64,000 nucleotides of DNA from Pseudorasbora parva (GCF_024679245.1 NC_090177.1:22084950-22148949), one strand, 5' to 3'; shown: positions 37,594 to 49,884, counted from the stretch's first letter. Numbers and translations: made by a program. Notes: generated from the sequence alone by a model not told the origin.

Positions 37594-38060
37594 TTAAGGT
37601 TTTAAAAAAAGGTGAATTAAATAATACATTTTTTTGTGAATTGTACCTTTAACACTATAATAAGGGATGATATGTGTATCACATAAGTTATCAGACTTTT
37701 TAAAAATGTTTTATCAGTATTGGTCAGTATTAGATATTATTTCCTCTTTTTACATTCAGATTACCTTTGCTGTCATCTAACACTCACTTAAAGGGTCATG
37801 AACTAAGAATTAAACATTTTCTTTGAGTCATCATATAAGAATATAAGAAGTTTCAGAATTGAAAACTTCCTTGCTAGCTTTTATTGTAACCAAGCTCAAA
37901 CAACTAATTGTGGAATGTGCCTATAATAGATAGAAACACCGCCTCTGCAGAAGAAAATGAACGCATCTTTGCAACTTTAGCTCTGGCCACTGCGTGTTAG
38001 TAAGATGGCAAGGAGAGAAGAGCGATACAGGATCACTGGGGTAAAAATAACATTACCTTC
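37594..38060. other. Gene-free stretch before the gypsy element
   Basis: AT-rich DNA with a TAAAGGGTCATGAA-type repeat edge at about 37790 that I recognise only as generic fish repeat sequence. No exon structure. The gypsy element has inserted at its right end. Confidence 0.4.
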
Positions 38061-38064
38061 CAAA

Positions 38065-39685
38065 TGTGGCAGTTATGAATGAATGTTCGCAGAGGGGTTC
38101 AATACATTTCTACAGGACGCCAGACCTGGATATAAATAGACCCCGAAATGAAGATTTACATAAACACCAACTACGCCACCCCGAGTGATCTCATTCCCGG
38201 GGAACAATCCTTAATAATTGTGAGCAAAGCTCACAGGTTCGTTACGGCTGAGTCAGGTATCAGACATGGGTTGAGTACAAAAAGAGATAACTTTATTTAA
38301 AACCCATTAACGATTTCAACACACAAACACTAATCAAAAAGGACAACAACAAAAAAATACCACTTCAGAATTGGAGGCGAACACTCCCAAGCAAGATGAA
38401 CACAGCGATCATACGTGCACACTCACACCACAGCACACCTCACTGTGAACACGGCACTCAGGAAGGGAACCCACCACCACAACACAGGAAGATGCTGGTC
38501 ATCTGCAGCTAGCTGCCTCAATTCTGAAGGGAAAAAAAATGAAAATCAAAAAAAGGACAATTTAGAAATTAACTAAACAATCATAAATCATACAAATGAT
38601 GGAACACTAAATTCACAAAAAAATAACTAAATTCACAAAAACCAGTCCAACCCATCGGAGGTGCCGCATCCAACAACCACTTATTGGTGGACTGGAAACA
38701 AAACACAAATTACAGAAAAGAGAATTTGAACCACACACACACAATAAACCACTTGAAAATCAGATTAATAAACAGATATGCATATAAACTACGTACATCA
38801 AAATAAACATATAAAGCAATATAATTTAATTGCAACCAAAGTAAACACAAAGACAATCAAACGACTGGTGACAGTTAAATGGCTGACTGTTTATTGCAAG
38901 CCATTCATGGCTTTGAGTCACTTTTGTTACTCACGAGTGTTGAGTTTCACTAAAAGTCGAAGCACCACGTCACAGGCCCAGAACGGCGGGTCAGCTGATC
39001 CTGTACCACTGAAAATGCTACAGACATGCACATGTAAAAAAAAGAATGAAACGCTATGGTGCAGCGAACCCCTCAAACTGCAACAGACGAGTAGATACGC
39101 CGATTGAAAGCAGCAGTGGGTCGTGCACTCACTCCCCTCATGTCCCAAGAGCAATGGAGATCAGTATAAAAGTGCCGATGATGTAAAGCAGAGCAGAAAC
39201 GCAGAATTCAAACGTCCGTTTAATTAAGACCAAAAGCCCACTGCAACGTCCTTTGCACGATGACCTAAACCACCTGTTGTTTAAGACAGCATAAGACAGG
39301 TTTAACGACCAAGCCCCAAACATTGATACAGTGAAACCAAAACCCAAGCCTACCTGTTATTTGGCGACTCATACAACACAGAAAATGCGGGTTGCACGGG
39401 TTTCCATAGAAACGGCTGTTGCCGAAGGCATCCCGAAAAGCTCCTCAGTCCACCCTTTAACAAAATAAAACCCTGAAACCCTGTATGCTGGCCAAACAAA
39501 ACAGATCACAACGCAATCTCGGACAGCAGTTCCTACCTCTCAGACGTTCACACACGCCCCGCCGGAAGTACGGTGGCTCGCTCACAAACGTGGAGGAAGA
39601 CGCACACACATAGCGTCATTGTGACCACTCTTATATGCTACCAGATAAGGAGACTCCTCCTACCAACAACGTGCATACTGCTACA
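38065..39685 (-). repeat. 3' LTR of the gypsy element
   Basis: 1,621 bp, starts TGTAGCAGTATG and ends GCCACA on the minus strand. Same length as the other LTR. It contains a 109-codon plus-strand frame and shorter minus-strand frames that also occur in the other LTR, but they show no domain and are probably chance. Confidence 0.95.
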
Positions 39686-39700
39686 GTCTACCCCCCGTTT
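39686..39700 (-). promoter_or_regulatory. Polypurine tract of the gypsy element
   Basis: ACGGGGGGTAGAC on the minus strand directly precedes the 3' LTR (TGTAGC). Position and purine content fit the plus-strand primer for second-strand synthesis. Confidence 0.6.
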
Positions 39701-39761
39701 GTTATCGTCGTCCCGACGGAAAAACATCTAAAAAAAGGTAATGGCCCCTCCCCACAAGGTT

Positions 39762-42700
39762 CTAGTTCCACGGCCTAAACAAAGCCATGACGGCATTAGC
39801 CCCACATACAGGAGAGTCTGCAGCCCCTACAGCTCGCGGTAAGTGATGCACGTTAGAATGTTGACCTGCCCCTACTCGTCCTGTTCGCCGTGGAACCACC
39901 ACAGAAGACAATCCTGGGGAAGATGGCCCTATCGAAGGTAATAAGCTGGGGGTGGCCTCTACTGCAAATCCTACCCCAAGATCATTTTCGAGGAAAGCAG
40001 TGGGAAGTGCTGTTCCCAATTGGGACGTACTCACAGTGGCTCCATCACAAACAAGCGTCGGGGCCTCCGATACCACATAGGCCAGATCCCCATCTTCCAG
40101 TTCTACCTCGGTCTCCAGGGGAACCGGTGACTCATCCACACTCTCGGGGAGGTCAACCGATGCTGCCTTCCCTTGGGCTCGAGGCTTCAAGGCCGAACGA
40201 TGGACATGCCGCACCTGACTCAAGTCACTCACTGGGGCTACTGTATACACTGACCCACCAGTCTGAGGGACTTTAACTACCTGGTATACAGTGGAACTCC
40301 ACAGATCATGAATCTTGTGGCGACCCCGGACCCCATAGTCTCTCAGGTAGACCAACTGGCCCTTGCTCAATGGTAATTCCTTCACCCGTTGATCATGTCC
40401 CGCCTTACGGCGGCTTGCCACTACCTGTAGCCGTTCTCGAGCACCCTCAGCAGCAACCTGCAGCCGTGCCTGATGTTCCTCCATCCACCTATGTACTCGA
40501 CCTGCCACTGGTTCTTGTATCTGGCCGAGCAAGAAATCTATAGGCAACCTTGGCTCTTGCCCAAACATTAACAAGTAGGGCGACTCACCGGTAGCCTGGT
40601 GGGGAGTGGTGTTATAACAAAACAGCACCTGTGGTAGGCAGGATGCCCAGTCCCGCTTTCTTTCCATGGGCAAAGTCCGCAACAAGTTATGTAAGGTCCG
40701 ATTAAATCTTTCACACTGACCGTTACCGGCTGGATGGTACGGAGTGCTACGAGATTTACCCACATTATAGAGACTGCACAACTGCTGGATCAAGTTGGAC
40801 TCAAAATTGCGGCCCTGGTCGGAATGAATCCGCCCAGGAACCCCAAACTTAAAAAACCACTCCTCCACCAAGACCCGAGCCACAGTCCCAGCCTGTTGAT
40901 ACAGGTGGAAACAGCCACCGTAAATTTACTGAATACATCAGTCATTACTAAAACGTTCTCCTGCCCGGCTTGAGATGGCTCCAACACCGTAAAATCGATA
41001 GCCACTATTTCATTTGGGCGGGAGGCCAACAAATGCCCCATGTAACTCCGGACAACTGGTGCAACATCTTTGGCCTGCTGACACCGCTCGCACTCCTGAA
41101 TCCAGCGGGTCACATCAGCTGACATCCCCGGCCAGTAGCCCCGCTGCCGTACTAACTCGAGAGTGCGTTCAATGCCTTGATGACCATGGTGCTGATGTAA
41201 TGAGGTTAACACCTCTGAATGCAAAGTTACCGGCACTACCACCTGAAGTACCACCTCCCCTCCGTCAGGACGGAAGGCCCTGCGATACAATAAACCCTCT
41301 TGTTCTACTAACCGGTCCCACTGGCGAAGGAGTGTAGTCACTGGCTTAGGCAAGAGTCGACGTTCTTGTGGCCCTGGACATCTCCCTTGCCGCCAAAACC
41401 TCAAGGCTTCCCCTATAACTGGGTCTGCCTCCTGCAGGGCCCTAATGTCATGTGCAGAACGGCCCGGAAAGGCCTGTACTGCACTCGACGTAGTCACCTG
41501 CACTGGTTCAATAACCACAGCTCGCCTCAACAGCTCCGGTACAACCACCCCCAACGAATCACTACTGTCAAGCTGTTGTCCCACAGGATTTATCCGTGAA
41601 AGTGAATCAGCATTTTGGTTACTCCTACCTGACCGGTACTGAATCTCAAAGTCAAATGAGGCCAATTCCGCAGCCCACCTCTGCTCTGTAGCACCCAACT
41701 TGGCCGTGGCCAGATGACTCAATGGGTTATTATCGGTGCGAACAATGCACTTATGTCCTAACAGGTATTCTCTGAATTTTTCGGCCATGGCCCACTTCAG
41801 TGCCAAAAACTCAAGGCGCATGGAACTATACGTTGCAGTGTTTCGCTCAGCCGGCCGAAGGCCGCGACTAGCGTAGGCAATAGGTCTAACTTTACCATTA
41901 ACCTCCTGCGAAAGCACTGCCCCAAGCCCTGAGTAGCTGGCGTCGACCTCCAATATGAAAGGTTGTGTGAAATCAGCATACGCCAGGACCGGTACTGTAG
42001 TAAGCTTATGTTTTAAGGCCTGAAATGCTTCCTCACACTGCGGGGACCACACAACTGCCAACTCCTGACTGCGCTTACCTGACTTACCCCGAGTTAATTC
42101 AGCCACTACTTTGTGTAGCGGGGCTGCCAGTTTAGCGAACCCCTCCACAAAACGCCTATAGTAGCTGACAAACCCCAAGAAGGTTCGCAACTCAGACACA
42201 GTCCCAGGACGTGGCCACTGAGCCACGGCCTCAATCTTACTTGGGTCAGTCGCCACGCCCTGTGCCGAAATCACATGCCCCAAATACCTTACCTCTTCAC
42301 GGAAGAACGCACATTTCCCCAGTTTTACTTTAAGGCCTTCGGCTCTCAAGCGACCCAGCACCATCCTCAGTCTCTGCAGATGCTGTTGCACCGACGAGGA
42401 AAACACAATGATATCGTCAAGATATAACAAGACAGACTGGTGCCGCTGGTCACCAAAGAGCCGCTCCATCAAGCGTTGGAACGTGCTTGGCGCGTTACAC
42501 AGGCCAAAGGGCATGCGATTCCACTCAAACAACCCGAAAGGGGTGCAAAAGGCAGTCTTGGAACGGTCAGATTCAGAGACAGGGACTTGATTGTACCCAC
42601 TGGCCAGATCTAAGGTGGAAAACCAGTGGGCCCCTGTCAATGAATCCAACGTTTCCTCAATACGAGGCAGCGGGAAAGCGTCCTTGCGTGTTTTGGCATT

Positions 42701-43860
42701 GAGCTGACGGTAGTCCACGCACATGCGCAGGCTACCGTCCTTTTTCCTAACCAATACAACTGGTGAGGCGTATGGGCTGCAGCTCTCCCGTATAACTTGC
42801 GCTTCAAGCAACTGGCTAATGTGGGTCTTAACCAACTCGTACTCTGATGGTGGAATTCGTCTGTAACGTTGTCGAACTGGAATATCATCTGTCAGGGGAA
42901 TCTCGTGAGAGAGAAGGTTAGTACAACCAAGGTCTCCTTCGTGCATTGAAAACACACTTTGATACTCACGAAGGAGAGCCTTAACCTGCTCCTGTTCTTC
43001 TGCTAGTAGCCCTCCTAAATCAACCAGCTCAATCTGTTCTGACACTGACGGAATGGAAACATCACAGGAAGCTACCACAGCTGTCACTGACGGGACTTCA
43101 GTCAGTCCAGCAGGTAGACCTACCAAGTATACTTCCCTCAACTTCCCTACAACCGTAGTGGGATAGAGCACTACATCAACGGTACCGACATTAACTATGG
43201 GCACCCGAACAGTACCCCCACTCACTTGCACCAAAGAAGGTGAGGCCAGAAGTCCTGCAGGCAAACCAGTCTCGGGGGGCTCAAATAACACTGTCTTGCC
43301 CGCAAGCAAAGACGAACACGTTGCCGTCACAAATTTCAGAGTACCGGCTGAGATACGACACACACTACGCCCTCTTACCTTTGCATTACTGCCGCAACCT
43401 GAAACAACTTGACACTCTTGAAATGCCCGCCTAATTTCCAAATCCTGAGCAACAGATGGCAATTCAAACAAGGTGGATCCGTGACGGCCAAAAAGCTCCC
43501 GGAAGCAGCGACTGAGGACATTCATTCCCAGGATGCCGGGAATGTCAGTGCCACCACCAGGGGGATCACGGACCACCAACACCCCACAATCAGAGACTAT
43601 ACTACCACACAATTCGATATCTAATTCAAGATACCCAATATATGGAATTTCAAGTCCGTTAGCCGCACGTAGCTGCAGCCAGTGACAAGAGCGCAACCGA
43701 TCCTGGCCCCATGGCTCAAACCTCAACCTAAAACAGGTTTCTGTAATGGTTGACACCATGGAACCAGTATCTATTAAACAGGGTACCTGAACACCCCCGA
43801 TGTTAACAATAAGGTGTGGACATGAAGAAACTAAACGGGATGCCGACCCGTCATTATTAA
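39762..43860 (-). pseudogene. pol: Gypsy pol polyprotein with one frameshift in the integrase
   Basis: Two long minus-strand frames: 43860-40790 (ATG-initiated part from 43759, 989 aa) and 40883-39762 (373 aa). First frame: protease with CLIDTGS (about 43770); reverse transcriptase with LVRKKDGSLRMCVDYRQLN and catalytic YLDDI (about 42420); RNase H with EVDASYSGLGAVLS and a later TDNNPL; integrase zinc-binding H-H-C-C (HQHHGHQGIERT ... CERCQQ) and first catalytic Asp (VAIDFT). Second frame: HSDQG (second Asp) and NGQCERFNRTL (Glu), 35 residues apart, then the C-terminal integrase domain. The frames are offset by what looks like a one-base loss near 40898-40901. The remainder reads open. The protein should be translated by -1 shifting from gag. 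Confidence 0.88.
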
Positions 43861-43917
43861 AAACATAAGAGCCACGTGCGCTCCCTACCGAACTGTGGCT
43901 CCGCAGCCCGGTAGGAA

Positions 43918-45021
43918 CTAGTTTTCCGAATAATTAGGACCGGACAATGGCCTTGGTTCACCAGACAAAGGAGCAGTAAAGGGGCGCGACAGAGGGCGAG
44001 GAGGACAACGTTCCCCGTCGCATTCTCGCGCAAAATGACCTGGTTGTTGACACCTCCTACAGATCAATTGAGCCGGATGAGACGCACGACCACGTGAAAA
44101 AGAATTTTGGTTACGGGCTGTATTTTGGTTACGGGCCATAGTTTGGGTGAGCAGATCAATCTGCTGTTGCTGCCGACGCAGCATCTCACGTAGTTCACTT
44201 AATTCAGATGATTGATCGCCCCGAACCGAACTTAAACCAGGACTTCCCCGAACCTCGTACTGAATTCCACTTACCAAAGGGACTGACTGACTTCGCCCCC
44301 TAACACCACCTGGCATTCCTTCCCTTTCCCAGCGGATCGCATCCCCCCGAACCTCAAGTAACGTTACAGTGGGCTGGCGTCTTATTAATTGTTTTAATTC
44401 CCTACGAAGCGCATTATCCAACACACATTCAACAAATTGATCCCTCACGACGATGTCAGCATTAGAAATAACATGTGGCGACTGACTTTTCACCCTCTCA
44501 AAAAGACTCAGCAAGGCCAGGGAAAACTCTAACAAAGTTTCTCCCTCTTGTTGCCGCCGAGAAAAAAAGGTTTCCTGTAGCGTGATATACGACTCTACAC
44601 AACCATATACCTCGCGCAACGCGGCAACGATTTTGTCTGGATCACTCTTATCAGCATTTGACCGATATTTAATCTCGTCTCGAGCTTCACCCTCAAGATG
44701 ATCGTACAGGAAAAAGGCCTGCTCAGCGGGTGTCATATTACGCAAACGCATGCATGCTCGGGCTTCTTCAACCCATTCATCAATACGAATGCCCAACCTG
44801 CCATTAAAATTTGGACAACGTCTATCTCTTGGAACAAACACGAACCGCTCAACCACACTGGCACCTGGATCAGCTGACCGAGGCGTAATAGGCGGCGCCG
44901 TGCTAGTAGAAGCTGCGCCAGGATCAGCCGGTTCAACCACTGCCTGTTCCTGCCGCAGTCTCTCGTTATCTGCCCTTAATTGGGCCACTAAATCCCTCAT
45001 CTCCTGTAACTCATTATCCAT
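43918..45021 (-). CDS. gag: Gypsy gag polyprotein, intact
   Basis: Capsid/nucleocapsid protein of the retrotransposon. The start MDNELQEMRDL at 45021 is preferred over an in-frame ATG at 45138, because the 39 extra residues are a Phe/Cys-rich leader sequence. Order: N-terminal coiled-coil-like EMRDLVAQLRADNERLRQEQ; a retrotransposon gag domain from RCPNFNG through DEWVEEARACMRLRNMTPAEQAFFLYDHLEGEARDE-type sequence to LLEFSLALLSLFERV; a second Gln-rich helix; then one CCHC zinc knuckle, CRRCQQPGHFAREC. About 367 aa. The stop TAG lies within GGAAAACTAG, where the pol frame is -1 relative to gag. Confidence 0.9.
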   Translation of the reverse strand: MDNELQEMRDLVAQLRADNERLRQEQAVVEPADPGAASTSTAPPITPRSADPGASVVERFVFVPRDRRCPNFNGRLGIRIDEWVEEARACMRLRNMTPAEQAFFLYDHLEGEARDEIKYRSNADKSDPDKIVAALREVYGCVESYITLQETFFSRRQQEGETLLEFSLALLSLFERVKSQSPHVISNADIVVRDQFVECVLDNALRRELKQLIRRQPTVTLLEVRGDAIRWEREGMPGGVRGRSQSVPLVSGIQYEVRGSPGLSSVRGDQSSELSELREMLRRQQQQIDLLTQTMARNQNTARNQNSFSRGRASHPAQLICRRCQQPGHFARECDGERCPPRPLSRPFTAPLSGEPRPLSGPNYSEN

Positions 45022-45151
45022 GATGTAAACAGGATACTCACCAGTCAAATGCCACAGCACAGTCACCACCGTTCTGCAAAACGAAACACAACAACAAAAA
45101 CAAACAAAAAAAAAATCCCAATGTCTGAATCTGAACAACAGCCGAATATAC

Positions 45152-45171
45152 CCTGCCGACTGTACGCCAAA
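45152..45171 (-). promoter_or_regulatory. Primer-binding region of the gypsy element
   Basis: The minus-strand sequence immediately after the 5' LTR begins TTTGGCGTACAGTCGGCAG. The TGGCG start is usual for tRNA-primed Ty3/gypsy elements; which tRNA primes here was not determined. Confidence 0.5.
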
Positions 45172-46792
45172 TGTGGCAGTTATGAATGAATGTTCGCAGA
45201 GGGGTTCAATACATTTCTACAGGACGCCAGACCTGGATATAAATAGACCCCGAAATGAAGATTTACATAAACACCAACTACACCACCCCGAGTGATCTCA
45301 TTCCCGGGGAACAATCCTTAATAATTGTGAGCAAAGCTCACAGGTTCGTTACGGCTGAGTCAGGTATCAGACATGGGTTGAGTACAAAAAGAGATAACTT
45401 TATTTAAAACCCATTAACGATTTCAACACACAAACACTAATCAAAAAGGACAACAACAAAAAAATACCACTTCAGAATTGGAGGCGAACACTCCCAAGCA
45501 AGATGAACACAGCGATCATACGTGCACACTCACACCACAGCACACCTCACTGTGAACACGGCACTCAGGAAGGGAACCCACCACCACAACACAGGAAGAT
45601 GCTGGTCATCTGCAGCTAGCTGCCTCAATTCTGAAGGGAAAAAAAATGAAAATCAAAAAAAGGACAATTTAGAAATTAACTAAACAATCATAAATCATAC
45701 AAATGATGGAACACTAAATTCACAAAAAAATAACTAAATTCACAAAAACCAGTCCAACCCATCGGAGGTGCCGCATCCAACAACCACTTATTGGTGGACT
45801 GGAAACAAAACACAAATTACAGAAAAGAGAATTTGAACCACACACACACAATAAACCACTTGAAAATCAGATTAATAAACAGATATGCATATAAACTACG
45901 TACATCAAAATAAACATATAAAGCAATATAATTTAATTGCAACCAAAGTAAACACAAAGACAATCAAACGACTGGTGACAGTTAAATGGCTGACTGTTTA
46001 TTGCAAGCCATTCATGGCTTTGAGTCACTTTTGTTACTCACGAGTGTTGAGTTTCACTAAAAGTCGAAGCACCACGTCACAGGCCCAGAACGGCGGGTCA
46101 GCTGATCCTGTACCACTGAAAATGCTACAGACATGCACATGTAAAAAAAAGAATGAAACGCTATGGTGCAGCGAACCCCTCAAACTGCAACAGACGAGTA
46201 GATACGCCGATTGAAAGCAGCAGTGGGTCGTGCACTCACTCCCCTCATGTCCCAAGAGCAATGGAGATCAGTATAAAAGTGCCGATGATGTAAAGCAGAG
46301 CAGAAACGCAGAATTCAAACGTCCGTTTAATTAAGACCAAAAGCCCACTGCAACGTCCTTTGCACGATGACCTAAACCACCTGTTGTTTAAGACAGCATA
46401 AGACAGGTTTAACGACCAAGCCCCAAACATTGATACAGTGAAACCAAAACCCAAGCCTACCTGTTATTTGGCGACTCATACAACACAGAAAATGCGGGTT
46501 GCACGGGTTTCCATAGAAACGGCTGTTGCCGAAGGCATCCCGAAAAGCTCCTCAGTCCACCCTTTAACAAAATAAAACCCTGAAACCCTGTATGCTGGCC
46601 AAACAAAACAGATCACAACGCAATCTCGGACAGCAGTTCCTACCTCTCAGACGTTCACACACGCCCCGCCGGAAGTACGGTGGCTCGCTCACAAACGTGG
46701 AGGAAGACGCACACACATAGCGTCATTGTGACCACTCTTATATGCTACCAGATAAGGAGACTCCTCCTACCAACAACGTGCATACTGCTACA
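45172..46792 (-). repeat. 5' LTR of the gypsy element
   Basis: 1,621 bp, identical by eye to 38065-39685 except at 45282. It should hold the promoter. Unusually long for a Ty3/gypsy LTR. Confidence 0.95.
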
Positions 46793-48022
46793 CAAAGGAC
46801 CCTCATGCTAGGTTTTTTAGGTTATTTTATTTATTTTCAACCATGTGAATGTCTCAGTTGAACATTATTAATGTGTATGTGATACATTTCACTGCAGATT
46901 CTTTGGTAAATCAGTCACAATTTCAGCACAGGCTTTTATGATCTGGGCTCGACAGTAATGACATGTTAATTCTAATGCCTGATCTGTGACCATTGATTTA
47001 TGATATTTATTTATTCATGTACAGTCAGATGTTCTTTGTCTATGTGTCAGTAGCTAAATCAAAGCAGTGACTAAACTGTCAACTTCACATTGTTTCTCTT
47101 AGTAGGATAAAAATGACGTTGCAATGACGAGATGTCAGTCGGGTACAATGCTCATCACTGCAACCTTTCATGTCATGATCTAAATACAAACTTGATTCCA
47201 AGAAAGTTGGGACACTGTACAAATTGTGAATTAAAACGGAATGCAATACTGTGGAAGTTTCAAATTACAATATTTTATTCAGAATACAACACAGATGACA
47301 TCAAATGTTTAAACTGAGAAAATGTATCATTTTAAGGTTAAAATAAGTTGCTTTTCAATTTCATGGCATCAACACTTTTCATGGCATGCTTTTCAATTTC
47401 ATGGCATCAACATCTCAAAAAAGTTGGGACAAGGCCATATTTACCACTGTGTGGCATCCCCTCTTCTTTTTATAACAGTCTGCAAACAACTGGGGACTGA
47501 GGAGACAAGTTTATCAAATTTATGAATAGGAATGTTGTCCCGTTCTTCTCTAATACAGGCTTAGTTGCTCAACTGTATTAGGTCTTCTTTGTCGCATCTT
47601 CCTCTTTATGATGCTGCAAATGTTTTCTATGGGTGAAAGATCCGGACTGCAGGCTGGCCCTTCTAGAACCCGGATCCTTTTTCTACGCAGCCATGATGTT
47701 GTAATTGATGCAGTATGTGGTCTGGCATTGACATTTTGGCGAATGCAAGGTCTTCCCTAAAAGAAACGATGTCTAGATGGGAGCATATGTTGTTCTAGAA
47801 TTTGGATTTACCTTTCAGCATTGATGGTGCCTTTACAGATGTGTAAGCTGCCCATGCCATACGCACTAATGCAACCCTATACCATCAGAGATGTAGGCTT
47901 CTGAACTGAGTGCTGATAACAACTTGGGTTCTCCTTGTACTCTTTAGTCTGGATGACATCACGTCCCAGTTTTCCAAAAATAACCTAAAATTTTGATTCA
48001 TCTGACCAAAGAACAATTTTTC

Positions 48023-48550
48023 TAGCCTAGAAATCTAGATGCACCCTAGTGGCAGCAAATCGAATCTGCCACGAGTGTCGTTTAGCAACTTTCAATACAC
48101 TTCTGAGCTGTAAAAGCCAAACTCTGAACGGGCCAATCACATCGTGTATAGAGTCGGTGGGTGGGGCTTAACATAATGATGGCCGAGTTGCACTTGCGTG
48201 CTACTAGTAAACACAGAAGCTGGCGAATGGCGAATCAGCTTTGACCGCGACTCTGGAAGACATGGAGTTAAGCTTTTCTCTGAGAAAAGAACAAAGAACG
48301 GAACTTAAGTCCTTCTTAAGAAGGGATGATGTGTTCTGAGTTTTGCCGACCAGATACAGCGAAAGTTTAATCTGTCAACAAGCTCTGCTTCACCTTCGTT
48401 GCTCGGGTTGGTTGTAGCGCTATCCAATTGCGTGCAAACCGTGCAGAGGGAGTTTGAAAGACAACCGTTTATCCCGCCCCTCGGATTGAGCCCTGTTAAT
48501 GGTGAGTTTCCAGACCAAACATCTTGATGTGGGTCTGGCTTGTCAGGCCA
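48023..48550 (+). mobile_element. MITE, 528 bp, with 9-bp target duplication (copy A)
   Basis: The ends are imperfect inverted repeats: TAGCCTAGAAATCTAGATGC at the left and the inverse of TAGCC/TGGCC-TGACAAGCCAGACCC at the right. The flanks carry an exact 9-bp duplication CAATTTTTC (48014-48022 and 48551-48559). It splits a Tc1-like transposase remnant. No coding capacity. Confidence 0.88.
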
Positions 48551-48847
48551 CAATTTTTCATTTTGCCACAGTCCATTTGAATTGAGCCTTGGCACGGAGA
48601 AAACGCCTGCGCTTCTGGATCATGTTTCAGTATGGCTTCTTTTTTAGCTGGCAACGGCGAATGGCACAGCGGATTGTGTTCACCGACACTGTTTTCTGGA
48701 AGTATTCCTGAGCCCATGTTTTGATTTCCATTACTGTAGCATTCCTGTATGTGATGCAGTGCCTTCTTAGGGCCCGAAGATCAAGGGCATCCCTTATGCA
48801 CAGAGATTATTCCAGATTCTCTGAATCTTTGGATGATATTATGCAAG

Positions 48848-49201
48848 TGTTACGAGGTTGAAATGGTTTTATTTCACAAGATTTTCCTGTTAATATACAT
48901 ATAATCCCCCCCCCCCCCATATTGTTGTTTCATGTGTATAAGGTTGAGTTTATGGAGTTACTGTGTTTTCTCCGTCTGTGTTTGTTGTTTTGTGTTAGAT
49001 TTGTCCTCCTTGTCCTTTCATTTGGCCTTCCCTTTTTCCGTCTTTCTCCCGAACAAAAGAGTGTCACTAACGTGAGCTGAAGCTGTCGTGACGGCCTGTC
49101 TATATAAAAATACATTTTCTATGCAGACCCAATCCAACGATTTCCTGTCATTCTTCACTGATATTCAACACAACGCAGACTAAAAGAAGCATACGGTAAC
49201 A
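48848..49201 (+). mobile_element. LTR-like fragment
   Basis: A 354-bp block beginning TGTTAC and ending GTAACA, followed at 49203 by TGGTGCCATGACCCGG, which looks like a tRNA-complementary primer-binding site. Ends and adjacent site fit an LTR, perhaps of the BEL/Pao type. Only one such block is present, so it may be a solo LTR with some internal sequence, or part of a chimeric SINE. Confidence 0.4.
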
Positions 49202-49270
49202 CTGGTGCCATGACCCGGATGGAAGTGAGATTTAGGGGGGTGAGTGTAACAGAGGCCAGCTAGTAGTAGT

Positions 49271-49824
49271 TAGCCTAGAAATCTAGACGCACCCTAGCGG
49301 CAGCAAATTTAATTTACCCGCAAGTGTGGTCTAGCAACTCTCGATTCCTATCTGAGCTGTATTCCTCAGAATCTGGACAGCCCAATCACATTGTGTAGGT
49401 AGGCTATAGAGTCGGCAGGCGGGGCCATAATGACGACGGCCGAGTTGCGTTTGCGTGCTTCTAGTAACACAGTCTTCTAGTAAACACAGAAACTGGCGAA
49501 CGGCGGCGGTCTTTTGAATCAGCTCTGCCCGCGCCTCCGGAAGACTTGGAGTTAAGCTTTCCTCTGAGAAAAGAACAAAGAGCGGCACTGAAGTCATTCT
49601 TAAAAAGGGAAGATGTGTTCGGAGTTTAGCCGACTGGATACGGCGAATGTTTAATCAGTCAGCGAGCTCCCCTTCACCGTCGTTGCTCCGGTTGGTGTAC
49701 CGCTATCCTATCGCGTGCAGAGGGAGTTTGAAAGACAACCGTTTATCCCGCCCCTCGGACTGAGCCCTGTCTATGGTGAGTTTCCAGACCAAACATCTTG
49801 ATGTGGGCCTGGCTTGTCAGGCTA
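49271..49824 (+). mobile_element. MITE, 554 bp, with 9-bp target duplication (copy B)
   Basis: Same family and orientation as copy A. Starts TAGCCTAGAAATCTAGACGC, ends GGCTTGTCAGGCTA, flanked by exact AGTAGTAGT (49262-49270 and 49825-49833). Inserted in an LTR/SINE-like block that itself lies in the Tc1-like element. Confidence 0.88.
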
Positions 49825-49884
49825 AGTAGTAGTTGCTGTGCGAGTAAACCTCACTCCTCTGACCTCAAGAGACGCTCTAGTGAC

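Larger units (their letters stand above)
38065..46792 (-). mobile_element. Complete Ty3/gypsy LTR retrotransposon, 8.7 kb, very young
   Basis: Flanked by a 4-bp duplication CAAA (38061-38064 and 46793-46796). Two 1,621-bp LTRs (38065-39685 and 45172-46792) begin TG and end CA. Reading on the minus strand: 5' LTR, primer-binding region, gag, pol in the order protease, reverse transcriptase, RNase H, integrase (the Ty3/gypsy order), polypurine tract, 3' LTR. By eye I find one difference between the LTRs (38175 G versus 45282 A). One frameshift in pol near 40898 is the only obvious damage. No env-like frame. Confidence 0.95.

Noticed and set aside
38778..39107. 109-codon plus-strand frame in the gypsy LTR, repeated at 45885-46214
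   Set aside because: The identity only reflects the LTR duplication; no domain or start context, and it is antisense to the element.
41014..43624. Several plus-strand frames across the gypsy pol region
   Set aside because: Antisense shadows of pol; none has a domain or a consistent start.
40883..43759. An env-like gene making the gypsy element a retrovirus-like errantivirus
   Set aside because: After the integrase only about 75 bp remain before the LTR, so there is no room for an envelope gene.
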